Part shown: piece after piece, positions 1 to 6,914 of the stretch
Layout of the letters: each line of letters opens with the position of its first letter
How positions within the stretch are numbered: position 1 is the first letter of the stretch
Assembly: GCF_003609635.1 (NCBI RefSeq)
Contig: NZ_MCIA01000010.1
Span: 51,385-115,384, forward strand
Direction: 5' to 3'
Length of the DNA: 64,000 nt
DNA from: Lacrimispora algidixylanolytica
GTDB lineage: Bacteria > Bacillota > Clostridia > Lachnospirales > Lachnospiraceae
Notes under the pieces: generated by a model
What the model was told of the DNA's origin: nothing
Databases searched by the model: none
Seen by the model: the letters and a program-made list of their open reading frames with translations, nothing else
Program-made: the position numbers and the translations under genes

Positions 1-1014
1 GAAAATGGAGTAACCATGCCTGATATTGGTATGCTTCCAGAACTAGCGGAGTATTTTCATGTTACGGTTGACGAATTACTGGGATTAAGACCATTAGAAG
101 GAGAAGAATATCTTCCTGCTAAAACAGATACAAAGGAGTTTTGGGCCCTTAAACTTGATTATCTGATGCGGACCAGAAAGAACCTCTGGAATAAGGATTA
201 TATGAAATTCCTGATTGAACAGGTATGGAAGTTAAATTCTCCAGTAAAGGTCTTAGACTGTGGGTGTGGATATGGCGCACTTGGCCTCTTAATGATGCCA
301 CTGCTCCCAGAAGGAAGCACTTATACAGGCCTTGATTTTACGGAGGAACTGATTAAGGAGGGGAAGGAACTGTTTCTTCGCGCTGGAATTCAGGGAACGT
401 TCATTACATCTGATTTCTTTCAATATCAGTTGAGTTACAAATTTGATGTAGTGATTTGTCAGAATGTATTAAGGCATGTCAGTCAGAGTGAACATTTCCT
501 CACTAACATGATTGGTCATGGATCAAAGAATTCTCTTATTATATCTATTGATGTTAACAGAGAATTTGAGTGTGATGGCTTATATGTGGAAGGCATGGAA
601 TATAGCTATTTGTGTGAACATTCCGGTCTGAAGAAGGTCTGGAAAAAGGAGCTTGAGAGTGAAGGCCGTGATTATGCTGCTGCGATTAGGACCGCTTTTT
701 GTATGAGAAAATTAGGTTTGGAGCAAATTGAGATCCGAATGAATGACAGGGTCTCTTTTGTATATCCTGAAATGGATGCATATGAACAGCAAGTGGAAGA
801 TTTTTTGATAGCGAACCTCTTAAATCGTGATGATAATGAGGGAAAACTAGAAAGAACAGTGCAGTATATGGAAAATCATGGAATGAGTAGAAAAGAGGCG
901 GAAAGCTTTTTACGCAAAAATCAAGTACTTTCAGATTATTTCAGATTAAATCAGGGCATGGTCTCCTATACTCATACACTAGGTGAAATAATTACCTTTG
1001 GAAGAAAGGGATAG
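1..1014 (+). CDS. XRE-type HTH / class I SAM methyltransferase fusion, 5' end outside window
   Basis: The reading frame is open from base 1, and the first codons (ENGVTMPDI then LAEYFHVTVDELLG) are the end of a SinR/XRE-type helix-turn-helix, so the ATG at 16 is internal and the gene starts upstream. After the HTH comes a class I methyltransferase core: motif I VLDCGCGYGALG, acidic loop YTGLDFTEE, and a later FDVVICQNVLRH strand. The C-terminal ~130 residues have no recognised domain. HTH-methyltransferase fusions are seen in Firmicutes as putative self-regulated modifying enzymes; the substrate is unknown. No ribosome binding site belongs to ATG 16, which supports the partial reading. Confidence 0.8.
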   Translation, partial: ENGVTMPDIGMLPELAEYFHVTVDELLGLRPLEGEEYLPAKTDTKEFWALKLDYLMRTRKNLWNKDYMKFLIEQVWKLNSPVKVLDCGCGYGALGLLMMPLLPEGSTYTGLDFTEELIKEGKELFLRAGIQGTFITSDFFQYQLSYKFDVVICQNVLRHVSQSEHFLTNMIGHGSKNSLIISIDVNREFECDGLYVEGMEYSYLCEHSGLKKVWKKELESEGRDYAAAIRTAFCMRKLGLEQIEIRMNDRVSFVYPEMDAYEQQVEDFLIANLLNRDDNEGKLERTVQYMENHGMSRKEAESFLRKNQVLSDYFRLNQGMVSYTHTLGEIITFGRKG

Positions 1015-1040
1015 CGTAGCTTAAGTTTAATTATAATTAA

Positions 1041-1081
1041 GATTGGGGTAGATATCTAGCTATTTTAGTATATACTTATCT
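1041..1081 (+). promoter_or_regulatory. Putative promoter element shared with 4420-4460
   Basis: This 41-nt stretch upstream of the GNAT gene matches 4420-4460 upstream of the methyltransferase at 30 of 41 positions without gaps. The shared part includes GATTG, GGTAGAT and TATACTTAT. TATACT (1071-1076) could be a -10 box. A TTGGGG at 1043-1048 would leave a 22-nt spacer, too long for a plain sigma-A promoter. The spacer contains the palindrome TAGATATCTA (1049-1058). Function is inferred from position and conservation only. Confidence 0.4.
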
Positions 1082-1125
1082 AAGTTCACTATAGGTTTTA
1101 TTTCACAAATGAGTTAGGAGATAAG

Positions 1126-1995
1126 ATGGAAAACGATTACAGATTTATAAAAGCATATCAGGCTGACAATACCTATAGAAAGTCTTTCAATGAACTGGCT
1201 CAGTCTGTATTTGAGCTTAGTTTTGAGGACTGGTATCAAAATGGATATTGGACAGGAAAATATATTCCTTATTCTTTTCTTCATAATGATAAGGTTGTTG
1301 CAAATGTCTCTGTGAGTCCAATGAAGTTTATGCACAATGGCAAGAAAAGAAACTATGTTCAACTAGGGACAGTAATGACAGATGAAGCATACAGAAATCA
1401 GGGTCTCATTCGGCGTCTGATGGAAGAAGTTGATTCTGATTTTGGTAAGAGTGCTGATGGATTCTTTCTATTTGCAAATGAGACGGTTCTGGATTTTTAT
1501 CCTAAATTTGGTTATAAGAAAATGGAGGAGCACAGCTTTTATAAATATCCAAACAACCTTTCAGAAATGACGGCTATGAAAATCCCTATGAAATCAAAAG
1601 AAGATTATAAGATTTTAGAGGCAGCAGTTATCAATAGCTGCGCTCAAAGTAGCTTATGGATGCTTGAAAATATGGAACTTGTCATGTTCTATGCAACTCA
1701 ATTCATGTCTGAAAATGTCTATGAGGTGAAGAATGCTTATGTGATTGCGGAGCTTGATGAAGGCGATCTATTCATTGATCAGATCTTTGCCCCGGATAAG
1801 GTGAATCTGGACGAAATTATAGCTTCATTTGGTAAAGAAGTTAAAAAGGTGACTTTGGGATTTACACCACTTGATAAAGATGGTTTTTTGTGGGAAGAAA
1901 GTATGGATGAGGATACGGTGCTTTATGGAAAGGGAAGTTCTCTGATTGAATTAGAGGGGCTTAAGCAAAGAATTCCTACTTTGTCGCATACGTAA
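1126..1995 (+). CDS. GNAT family N-acetyltransferase
   Basis: A 289-residue protein whose N-terminal half has the GNAT acetyl-CoA binding segment: a beta strand VQLGTVMTDEAYRNQG followed by LIRRLMEEV, the usual R/Q-x-x-G-x-G/A loop plus helix, then LDFYPKFGYKK, the typical late strand-helix. The C-terminal ~130 residues form an extra domain, giving an Eis-like size, but I see no specific substrate motif. The start is supported by TTAGGAG seven bases before the ATG. It stands alone, with a MarR/hydrolase pair convergent downstream, and shares a promoter-like element with the methyltransferase at 4544. The substrate is unknown. Confidence 0.8.
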   Translation: MENDYRFIKAYQADNTYRKSFNELAQSVFELSFEDWYQNGYWTGKYIPYSFLHNDKVVANVSVSPMKFMHNGKKRNYVQLGTVMTDEAYRNQGLIRRLMEEVDSDFGKSADGFFLFANETVLDFYPKFGYKKMEEHSFYKYPNNLSEMTAMKIPMKSKEDYKILEAAVINSCAQSSLWMLENMELVMFYATQFMSENVYEVKNAYVIAELDEGDLFIDQIFAPDKVNLDEIIASFGKEVKKVTLGFTPLDKDGFLWEESMDEDTVLYGKGSSLIELEGLKQRIPTLSHT

Positions 1996-2241
1996 TTAGA
2001 AGAAAGTAGTAAAATGAGTTGGTGGACGAATAATAGTTGTAAGAAGCTAGAATGGTCTTATCATTTTAAAACAAAGGGATTTATAGGAAGAAAAATAAGT
2101 AGTTAATTGACTTGAGTTTGTACAATAACGCCACATTGAAAAAGTATTTCAATGGATATGTATTAAATATCTTTAATCGCGATGGCTGGTTCTTTGTTGT
2201 GGTATTTATATTAAAATACAAAATTGGCGGCTAGAAAGTCT

Positions 2242-2281
2242 AAAAGGAGAGGAAACAGCTTAATCTGTTTTCTCTCCTTTT
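2242..2281. terminator. Bidirectional terminator at the end of marR
   Basis: AAAAGGAGAGGAAACAG (2242-2258) pairs with CTGTTTTCTCTCCTTTT (2265-2281) around a six-base loop. The stem overlaps the stop codon of the minus-strand MarR gene and lies between it and the plus-strand GNAT gene, so it can serve both directions. Confidence 0.6.
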
Positions 2282-2823
2282 CTTCTTAGCGAAAACCGTT
2301 TCATAAACGTATAGATTTCCTGCTCACTATACGTGTTCGGAACCTTCACATCTTCTTCCATTCCATCAAGCTCTTCTCCATCGAAACGGTAGAGTTTCTT
2401 CAATAATTTCCAGAATATTTCTAATTCTTCAGCAGTGAACTCTTTGAACGTGTCTGCCATAAAATCAATAGAAACGCTTTGTCCCGTTTGCGTCATGGTA
2501 TCCATTCCTAATTCGGTAATAACTACGTTAATAGCCCGCTTGTCTTTGGAACTGGGTGCTATGGATAGGAAGTTTTTTTTCTGAAGACTGCCAATAATCT
2601 GAGCAGTATTTTGTTTTGTGGTACCTATTTTTTGCGCGATATTGTTGAGAGTAGCCTGATCGCTGGGAAGATGAAGGATCCCCAAAAGTACCATGTATTG
2701 CCTTAAGGTGAGAGGGATACTATATTTATCTCCGGTAACTTGGAGTTTATTTGAAACGGAAATCAAACTGGAAAAAACTTGTTCCATTAAGTGCAATAAT
2801 TGAATCTCTCTTTCAAAGTCCAT
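2260..2823 (-). CDS. MarR family transcriptional regulator
   Basis: A 187-residue winged-helix regulator. The core has the MarR order: an N-terminal dimerisation helix, TLRQYMVLLGILHLP, then ATLNNIAQKIGTTKQNTAQIIG (recognition helix) and the wing SLQKKNFLSIAPSSKDKRAINVVITELG, with the KDKR wing tip. The C-terminal ~40 residues extend past the usual ~145-residue family length. ATG at 2823 has GGAAGG upstream. A strong promoter and a perfect inverted repeat sit directly upstream, suggesting autorepression. It lies 98 bases downstream of the BAAT-type hydrolase on the same strand and is the likely regulator of that gene. The ligand is unknown. Confidence 0.88.
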   Translation of the reverse strand: MDFEREIQLLHLMEQVFSSLISVSNKLQVTGDKYSIPLTLRQYMVLLGILHLPSDQATLNNIAQKIGTTKQNTAQIIGSLQKKNFLSIAPSSKDKRAINVVITELGMDTMTQTGQSVSIDFMADTFKEFTAEELEIFWKLLKKLYRFDGEELDGMEEDVKVPNTYSEQEIYTFMKRFSLRRKGEKTD

Positions 2824-2844
2824 GATAATAAATACCTTCCCAAT

Positions 2845-2864
2845 ATTCGATTCACTGATCGAAT
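2845..2864. promoter_or_regulatory. Inverted-repeat operator upstream of marR
   Basis: ATTCGAT (2845-2851), six bases, then ATCGAAT (2858-2864): a perfect 7-bp inverted repeat of the size MarR dimers bind. It lies just downstream of the -10 box at 2881-2886, between the transcription start and the ribosome binding site, where bound repressor would block transcription. That MarR is the binder is inferred. Confidence 0.55.
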
Positions 2865-2880
2865 CAATGATTTATTTATT

Positions 2881-2909
2881 ATTATAAGGCAGTACAATAT
2901 CATGGTCAA
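2881..2909 (-). promoter_or_regulatory. Sigma-A promoter of marR
   Basis: On the minus strand, TTGACC (2909-2904), a 17-base spacer and a perfect TATAAT (2886-2881). It is placed correctly for the gene starting at 2823 and overlaps no coding sequence. Confidence 0.7.
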
Positions 2910-2920
2910 TGTTATCTTTG

Positions 2921-4198
2921 TTATTTGTCTCGGAAGAAGTTAATGGTCCGTTGAAAGGATTGGTATTGCCCTTCCGCATTTCCTAATAGAGTCCCTCCTG
3001 TTGAAAATATTCCTCCGTTCATTGGGATAGCAGTGGTGAGACTGACAGGGATAATAAATGGCACTGGTAAAGGATGGCCCATGTGAGGATACGATAACAG
3101 TTCTACACGGTGTTTATAGTTTCTTCTCTTTAGGTGATTAATTATTTCCTGACATGCTTCATAGCTGTTCCATATGTTATCTTCTTCTCCGCAGATTAAA
3201 AGAAGATCGGCATTAGAATCTTCAACTTTAATTCTCGCTTCATCTTTGTTTGAAGAAGCTAATAAGGACTTTTTGTAGGTGTTGCAAAAACCAAAGGGAA
3301 CTCCATTTTCTATTTGCAGCTTCTGATCTTGGTAGAAATATTCATTATCCACTTTGACAAATGGAAGTGAATTTCTTTTGTAGGACCAGGAAGATACATT
3401 AGCCCCGCTCATTAATCCGTTTAAAGCCTGAAAGCAGTAAGCATGTGGTTCTACAGCCACAACCTTTTTAATCTGTGGGTATTTGGAAGCTAGTAGAAGT
3501 GCGAGTTCACCTCCTTTAGAGGTTCCATGGATATAAATTTCTTCGGATTTTGTGATTTCATTTGTCTTGATCCAATCAAATATGTTTTCGAAATATTCTA
3601 ATGGAATTTCTTCCAGTTTTTCTGGCAGATTTTTGGTTGCAAAATAAGAGACGGTAAGAACGTTAAAACCTCTGGAAGCGAGTGGACCTGCCATCAAAGA
3701 TAAACTATCCAAGTTTCCATCAGAGCCTCCAAGCATTAGAATGGTTTTATGTCTTGAGTGTTCTTTGTAGAAAAGTTGCCCTGTAAAGGTGTCGTTTATT
3801 TTTTGAACTACAATATCTTTTGATTTAAAAAATCGTGTTAAGGTTAATTCACGCTGATCCGATGTCGTTTCAAAAGAGATTTTTATTAAAATGGGATGTT
3901 CAATGTTAATGTTTTTTGCAATATTTTTACCATAGGAGGTTGTAAGTCTTAGAGAGTAAAGTAAACCAATGGAATTGGCGTTTTCATAAGTACCTTCGAT
4001 AGGTGAGGTATGTTCTAAATCTACTTCTCCTTTGTCATCTGGCTGAAATATAGCGTAAGAGGAAAATAATTCGCCGGAGCACCAAGGTAATTCCATATGA
4101 AAGGTTATTTTTAGATGGCTTAGGGGGCTTAGTTCAGAAATTTTAATATGTATTTTTTCATCTACAAAAGCTTCCTGGTTTTTGATTTCAATCTTCAT
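2921..4198 (-). CDS. Acyl-CoA thioester hydrolase / BAAT-type alpha/beta hydrolase
   Basis: A protein of 425 residues with the architecture of acyl-CoA thioesterase/bile acid-CoA:amino acid N-acyltransferase proteins. An N-terminal beta-sandwich (about 1-130) precedes a C-terminal alpha/beta hydrolase domain. The nucleophile elbow is HGTSKGGELALLL (Ser), the acid is in ICGEEDNIW, and the histidine is in YPHMGHPLPVPF. Ser rather than Cys suggests hydrolysis rather than amidation, by family knowledge. The ATG at 4198 has AAGGAA seven bases upstream; an in-frame TTG 27 bases earlier has no ribosome binding site. It precedes marR on the same strand, so it may be its regulatory target. The acyl substrate is unknown. 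Confidence 0.82.
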   Translation of the reverse strand: MKIEIKNQEAFVDEKIHIKISELSPLSHLKITFHMELPWCSGELFSSYAIFQPDDKGEVDLEHTSPIEGTYENANSIGLLYSLRLTTSYGKNIAKNINIEHPILIKISFETTSDQRELTLTRFFKSKDIVVQKINDTFTGQLFYKEHSRHKTILMLGGSDGNLDSLSLMAGPLASRGFNVLTVSYFATKNLPEKLEEIPLEYFENIFDWIKTNEITKSEEIYIHGTSKGGELALLLASKYPQIKKVVAVEPHAYCFQALNGLMSGANVSSWSYKRNSLPFVKVDNEYFYQDQKLQIENGVPFGFCNTYKKSLLASSNKDEARIKVEDSNADLLLICGEEDNIWNSYEACQEIINHLKRRNYKHRVELLSYPHMGHPLPVPFIIPVSLTTAIPMNGGIFSTGGTLLGNAEGQYQSFQRTINFFRDK

Positions 4199-4332
4199 GT
4201 TATTTTCCTTGTATAATGAGTACAAATGGTTTTATCACTATACGTTTCCTTTCTAGAATATGTTCTACATGAACTTAAATAGGCACAGCATATTAGTTGC
4301 ATTATTTCCGAAAAATTAAAAAACAAATTAGG

Positions 4333-4386
4333 CAATATATTGACATAAATATCATACAACCACACACCCGTATTGTCAATATATTG
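4333..4386. repeat. Pair of inverted 13-mers in the divergent intergenic region
   Basis: CAATATATTGACA (4333-4345) and its exact reverse complement TGTCAATATATTG (4374-4386), spaced 28 bases apart. Each contains the self-palindrome CAATATATTG. They lie between the divergent hydrolase (minus) and methyltransferase (plus) genes, in a 345-base region that otherwise holds only the promoter-like element at 4420-4460. They could be paired operator sites or the arms of a small palindromic element. Confidence 0.45.
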
Positions 4387-4419
4387 TCTAATATTTGAAT
4401 TGACTTTATGTATAAAAGA

Positions 4420-4460
4420 GATTGAGGTAGATGTCAATCCATTTAGGAGTATACTTATTA
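4420..4460 (+). promoter_or_regulatory. Putative promoter element shared with 1041-1081
   Basis: The second copy of the 41-nt element, 30/41 identical to 1041-1081. It carries TATACT at 4450-4455, and TTGAGG at 4422-4427 with the same 22-base spacing as the first copy. It lies about 84 bases upstream of the methyltransferase start. Confidence 0.4.
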
Positions 4461-4543
4461 CATACAAATGTGGATTGATCAAAAATATAAAAAACATATT
4501 GGTAAGAGAGTTGTAAAGCATGCAAAACCATGGAGGTAAGTTG

Positions 4544-5209
4544 ATGCCATTAGAAGAAATGAGTAAATTTTTTGAAAATCGCTTAGAGGGGTATGAGGAG
4601 CATATGATTTCCAATGTAATAGGTTACAAAGAAGCATGTGTAAAATTGCCGACTTTAATTTCTAGTCGTTGTGAGCGATTATTGGATCTTGGTTGTGGAA
4701 CTGGTTTAGAGTTAGAGAATGTATTTAAAGCTTTTTCACATATTCAAGTGACAGGCATTGATCTAACTCAGTCCATGCTGGATAAATTACAGGATAAATA
4801 CAAAGGTAAATCCCTTCAACTAATTTGTGGAAGCTACTTTGATGTTGAACTGGCAACTGAATCATTTGATTGTGCAATTTCCTTTCAAACCATGCACCAT
4901 TTCTCTCATGAAGCTAAGATAGGGTTGTATAAAAAAATATGTAATTCTCTAAAGCCTAAGGGTATGTATATTGAGTGCGATTATATGGTGGAAACACAGG
5001 AAGAAGAGGATTATTTTTATCGGGAGTACTATCGTTTTATGAAAGACATGGCTGTTTCTAACGAAGAATTTTATCATTACGACACTCCTTGTACCTTGGG
5101 CAATCAGATAAAGATGTTAAAGGAGGCAGGTTTTATAAAAGTTGATAAGGTTTTTAAGATGGACCATACTGTCATGATTATTGCTGTTAAATTGGCACCT
5201 TTTCTATGA
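4544..5209 (+). CDS. Class I SAM-dependent methyltransferase
   Basis: A 221-residue Rossmann-fold methyltransferase: motif I LLDLGCGTGLE, acidic strand VTGIDLTQSMLDKL, motif IV FDCAISFQTMHHFS, and post-motif LKPKGMYIECDY. ATG 4544 is chosen because GGAGGT lies eight bases upstream; the in-frame ATG at 4520 has no such site. The last residues (KLAPFL) and the stop run straight into a truncated permease sequence whose first ATG overlaps this stop, so the natural C-terminus may have been altered by the junction. The closest role is a small-molecule methyltransferase (UbiE/Coq5-like class); the substrate is unknown. Confidence 0.83.
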   Translation: MPLEEMSKFFENRLEGYEEHMISNVIGYKEACVKLPTLISSRCERLLDLGCGTGLELENVFKAFSHIQVTGIDLTQSMLDKLQDKYKGKSLQLICGSYFDVELATESFDCAISFQTMHHFSHEAKIGLYKKICNSLKPKGMYIECDYMVETQEEEDYFYREYYRFMKDMAVSNEEFYHYDTPCTLGNQIKMLKEAGFIKVDKVFKMDHTVMIIAVKLAPFL

Positions 5210-5787
5210 TTAATGCAATTAACATGTTTGTATATTTCTTTGGCATCAATGGCCTCCCGCAGAAAATTAAGAGCGGTGACATGGATCTGTATCTTACAAA
5301 GCCAGGAAGCCCTTTACTTCGAATGACATTTGAACGAATAAATCCTGGTTCACTTCCTCTTGTGGGTATGAGTGTTTTGATCATTGTTTATGGAGTACAT
5401 GTGCTGGATGCCCCTATCTTAGGGGGAGCCATAGCAAGCTATATTTTCTGGTTGATATTAATGACCATATTATTTTATGAGATGGAAGTAATCATACGGT
5501 CGGTTTGCTTTTTCGTCCTATCCAATGCAAATATAACCAGGATTGAGGAGGCCGGGTTGGAATTGTGTATGAAGATCCCGGGGATTGTCTTTTACGGGGG
5601 ATATAAATTGCTCTTTTGTTGCATCTTGCCATATGGTATTATGGCTACAATACCAGTTCAATCGCTAATTGGAGAGTTAAGTGTATTGGGAGCTGTATAT
5701 GGGATTTTTATTACCGCCTTTTTTACAGTTGTTACAAGGGTTGTTTGGAAATGCGGAATTCGGTGTTATAATAGTGCTAGTTCATAA
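5206..5787 (+). pseudogene. 5'-truncated ABC-2 type permease remnant
   Basis: 193 codons read INGLPQKIKSGDMDLYLTKP at the start, which is the middle of the conserved ABC-2 family permease (DUF990-type, about 260 residues). At least four hydrophobic segments and the typical C-terminal NSASS ending follow. The N-terminal ~70 residues with the first membrane helices are missing, there is no ribosome binding site, and the first ATG overlaps the methyltransferase stop. No partner ATPase is nearby. I read this as a deletion remnant, possibly translated by coupling. Confidence 0.7.
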
Positions 5788-5788
5788 G

Positions 5789-6361
5789 GGAGAGTGTCTG
5801 TTTGACCATTGGAACTTTGATTTTTATGCGGAGAATCCACAGATAAAATCACCTTCTAAAAAATATAGGGATTTGCCAGTTGAAAAAAGGTTGAGATCAG
5901 TAAATGTTTTATTTTCCTTTTTGAACCTGGTAGCGGAAAAGAACTATGTTGGAGTTGATTTTTACGATGGAAGTATGATGTATGATTTTGATACTGATAC
6001 CACGACTATTTGCGACATCGACTTTTTTCGGGAGAAAACAACGATAAATGATATGGGAGAAAATTATTGGGGAAGCAAAAGGTTAAAGGCGCCAGAAGAA
6101 TACATACTTAATGAGACGATTGATGAGAGGACGAATGTATTTACCTTGGGGGCTATGATATTTCATATTTTCGGAAGTTTTACGGAAGAGGAAATAAAGA
6201 TACGGTATAAGTGTCGTTGCTTTTTGCCGTGTTCTATCGAACAGTGGGAGTTGGATGAGAAAGCGTATGAGGTATTGCTAAAAGCAGTTGCACTAAAACC
6301 AGAGGAACGATATCAGACAGTGAAAGAATTTCAGGAAAAATGGGAGCTTCTTTATAGATAA
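5789..6361 (+). pseudogene. Serine/threonine kinase-like C-lobe remnant
   Basis: The frame from GECLFDHWNF onward matches the C-lobe of a bacterial protein-kinase-like family. It has a VDFYDGSMMYDF segment in place of the catalytic loop, CDIDFF in place of DFG, RLKAPEEY (the APE motif), DERTNVFTLGAMIFHIFG (helix F) and a C-terminal KPEERYQTVKEF. The whole N-lobe, with the ATP-binding glycine loop and lysine, is absent: homology starts right after the permease stop codon. The upstream codons of this frame are just the permease read out of frame. It is followed by a good terminator at 6410. Confidence 0.7.
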
Positions 6362-6409
6362 AACAGATAGGAACTTCTAGATTTTCCTAGCCAATAAATA
6401 GTTTTTGTT

Positions 6410-6460
6410 AACCTTCAAACTGATGTGATAAAACGGCTCAGTTTGGAGGTTATATTTTTA
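6410..6460 (+). terminator. Rho-independent terminator
   Basis: AACCTTCAAACTGA (6410-6423) pairs with TCAGTTTGGAGGTT (6438-6451), with one G-U pair, followed by ATATTTTTA. It closes the methyltransferase/permease/kinase remnant unit. Confidence 0.7.
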
Positions 6461-6525
6461 AATAAAAGGGTTAAGTCTCCCCAAAAGACGATCCGAAAAT
6501 TATTTCGTAAACTTAATGAGGAGCA

Positions 6526-6654
6526 TTACTTGACAACTTTAAAAACAGATTTATAATGAAAGTATAGGCATAAACAATTGGGACAATGACTTGCCCCATG
6601 ATTAACTACATAGTTTTCAACCGCATGCTGCTTACTTATGGTGTGAAGTATCAT
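6526..6654 (-). other. Possible small CxxC ORF, 42 codons, in an otherwise gene-free stretch
   Basis: The 553 bases between the kinase remnant and the secreted protein hold no clear gene. On the minus strand, 6654-6526 reads MILHTISKQHAVENYVVNHG and continues with HCPNC, ending KVVK. A separate 22-codon frame starts just upstream after an ideal AGGAGG (around 6713-6708) and stops inside this ORF in another frame, as if one gene had been split by a frameshift. The phrase-like, zinc-knuckle-like sequence suggests a remnant of a small mobile-element protein, but I cannot name it. Confidence 0.25.
6530..6557 (+). promoter_or_regulatory. Consensus-like promoter in the 6.5 kb intergenic region
   Basis: TTGACA (6530-6535), a 16-base spacer and TATAAT (6552-6557). 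Nothing obvious follows for 350 bases, so it would drive either a long leader of the secreted protein gene or a small RNA. It coincides with the minus-strand ORF at 6526-6654, so one of the two may be fortuitous. Confidence 0.4.
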
Positions 6655-6814
6655 TTTCCGTCTTAATGGACAGGCAATCTTTTAAAAACCTGCTCATAAA
6701 CATAGGGCACCCTCCTCTCTTTCGTCTGACATTCTTATGCCCTTAAAGTTTCTATCTCGTTTATTTTAACCAATCCACATATTCCGTTTCCAACGAAAAA
6801 TAAAGGTATTACGA

Positions 6815-6844
6815 TTGAGGCTAGTTTGTACTAGTATCTATGAT
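6815..6844 (+). promoter_or_regulatory. Putative promoter of the secreted lectin gene
   Basis: TTGAGG (6815-6820), an 18-base spacer containing the palindrome CTAGT-TTGT-ACTAG, and TATGAT (6839-6844). It is 70 bases upstream of the start at 6915. GATTGAGG at its left end recalls the elements at 1041 and 4420. Confidence 0.4.
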
Positions 6845-6914
6845 TAGACTTTGCGCCAACGAACCTCAATGTGGAATAAGTTATCTAAAATACAATGAAG
6901 AAAGGGGTAAAGAG

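Noticed and set aside
2014..2106. 30-codon ORF (MSWWTNNSCKK...) after the GNAT gene
   Set aside because: Weak ribosome binding site and no recognisable family; could be a remnant, but not supportable as a gene.
5681..5788. N-terminal extension of the kinase-like frame
   Set aside because: It is the permease coding sequence read in another frame; kinase homology starts at 5789.
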